Below, in pieces: positions 4,552 to 5,329 of a DNA stretch of 5,329 bases; position 1 is the stretch's first letter; every line of letters starts with the position of its first letter. The notes below the pieces were generated by a model. That model had not been told where the DNA came from. It did no database searches and saw only the letters and a program-made list of their open reading frames with translations. The translations under genes and the position numbers were made by a program. The stretch covers positions 1 to 5,329 of the forward strand of contig CALRHN010000037.1 in assembly GCA_943359425.1 (NCBI GenBank), read 5' to 3'. The stretch comes from Candidatus Nomurabacteria bacterium (lineage in GTDB: Bacteria > Patescibacteriota > Minisyncoccia > Phycocordibacterales > UBA9973).

Positions 4552-5329
4552 ATGAACGAAGCCAAATTCACCGTCTCCGGCCTGCGCGGCATTTGGGGCG
4601 AGAGCCTGACCGCCCTAGTCGCCGAACGATATACGGCTTCTTTTGCCTGCCTTATCGCGAAACGACACGGGAAGAGAGTCCTCGTCGGCCGAGACGCTCG
4701 CACATCGGGACCGGCGCTGCGCGACAGCGTCGTGAAAGTTCTTTCCGAATCCGGCTTTGATGTCACCGATATCGGCATCGCGCCGACACCGACCGTTCTC
4801 TATCTCGTGCGAAGCGAACACTACGACGGCGCAGTCATGATAACGGCGAGCCACAATCCGATCGAATACAACGGACTCAAATTCGTAACCGAACAGGCAA
4901 TGTTTACAAACGAATCCGAAGTCGCAGAAATATCCGCGCATCTCGGAGAAAAAATATCTTCCGAGACTGTCGGCTCTGTTACTGTCGACGAAATGCTTCC
5001 CTTCAAACACACTGATCATATTTTCAAAAATATCGACGGCGGGAAAATACAAGCAAAGAAATTCAAAGTCGTCCTCGACACGATCAATTCCACCGGCGCG
5101 ATCACGACACCGACGCTTCTCCAGGATCTCGGCTGCGAAGTGACACTCCTCAACGGCACCCCTGATGGTAACTTTGCGCATGAAGCAGAGCCACTGCCTC
5201 AGAATCTGACCGCTCTCGGCGCAAAGGTCCGCGAGACGGGCGCAGACATCGGATTTGCCCAAGACCCCGATGCCGACCGTCTCGTCATCTGCGACGAAAC
5301 AGGAACGATTATTTCCGAAGAATACACAC
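4552..5329 (+). CDS. Phosphohexomutase (PMM/PGM/GlmM superfamily), 3' end beyond window
   Basis: 259 complete codons, open to the window edge; family members are about 440-460 aa, so domains 1 and most of 2 are present. The enzymes move phosphate between C1 and C6 of a hexose or hexosamine in the cytoplasm, feeding cell-wall or polysaccharide precursors. Visible: start region KFTVSGLRGIWGE (substrate and phosphate binding, like the FGTxGxRG motif but SGLRG here); GRDAR near 51-55; active-site TASHNP with phosphoserine Ser100; and metal loop DPDADR at 238-243, supplying Asp238, Asp240 and Asp242. PDGNFAHEAEPLPQNL before the metal loop resembles phosphomannomutase/phosphoglucomutase (PDG.F....P.P.NL) more than bacterial GlmM. 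DPDADR instead of DGDADR also points to the PMM/PGM or archaeal GlmM-type branch. The sugar-binding loop of domain 3, which would settle the substrate, lies outside the window. Divergent from smpB; its ATG directly follows a -10 box. Confidence 0.93.
   Translation, partial: MNEAKFTVSGLRGIWGESLTALVAERYTASFACLIAKRHGKRVLVGRDARTSGPALRDSVVKVLSESGFDVTDIGIAPTPTVLYLVRSEHYDGAVMITASHNPIEYNGLKFVTEQAMFTNESEVAEISAHLGEKISSETVGSVTVDEMLPFKHTDHIFKNIDGGKIQAKKFKVVLDTINSTGAITTPTLLQDLGCEVTLLNGTPDGNFAHEAEPLPQNLTALGAKVRETGADIGFAQDPDADRLVICDETGTIISEEYT

Noticed and set aside
4615..5262. 215-aa minus-strand open frame
   Set aside because: Antisense to the phosphohexomutase, which has TASHNP and DPDADR in the plus frame.
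1..5329. CRISPR array, insertion sequence or phage remnant
   Set aside because: No spaced direct repeats, transposase motifs or terminal inverted repeats were seen by eye.

Overview
The window holds four protein genes with recognisable families, one small unrecognised membrane protein and a complete tmRNA gene. It reads like a compact bacterial chromosome segment with short intergenic gaps, no mobile elements and about 50% GC apart from one AT-rich island (about 3120-3600). The mix (FtsH, a class II synthetase core without an anticodon-binding domain, smpB next to ssrA, a DPDADR-type phosphohexomutase, and -10 boxes sitting directly on start codons) suggests a small-genome lineage such as Candidate Phyla Radiation/Patescibacteria (Parcubacteria-like). 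That placement rests on general resemblance and no search was run. Stops used are TAA and TAG, with no sign of TGA recoding.

Layout. 1-122: end of an undefined upstream region plus a terminator-like hairpin. 123-1133 (+): an AsnRS-related class II core protein, possibly an asparagine synthetase. 1147-1178: a strong bidirectional terminator between convergent genes. 1179-3122 (-): ftsH, the membrane AAA+ zinc protease. 3123-3226: divergent promoter region. 3227-3580 (+): a three-helix, AT-rich membrane protein of unknown function. 3594-3982 (-): ssrA (tmRNA), with a 24-residue tag frame. 4058-4501 (-): smpB, the tmRNA partner protein, directly upstream of ssrA on the same strand. 4502-4551: divergent promoter region with an inverted repeat. 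4552-end (+): N-terminal 259 codons of a phosphohexomutase, cut by the window edge.

Functional logic. smpB and ssrA together form the trans-translation ribosome-rescue system. The tag ends in small hydrophobic residues, as expected of a degron, and FtsH (encoded nearby) is a known protease for some SsrA-tagged proteins, so the segment carries much of a rescue-and-degrade pathway. The asparagine-related enzyme and the sugar-phosphate mutase are metabolic and have no visible link to it.

The most notable signals are: three genes whose -10 hexamers end 6-7 nt before the ATG, predicting leaderless mRNAs; the anticodon-domain-less AsnRS paralogue; the unusual SsrA tag; and a perfect hairpin abutting the tmRNA 5' end. 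No wholly new system is evident.
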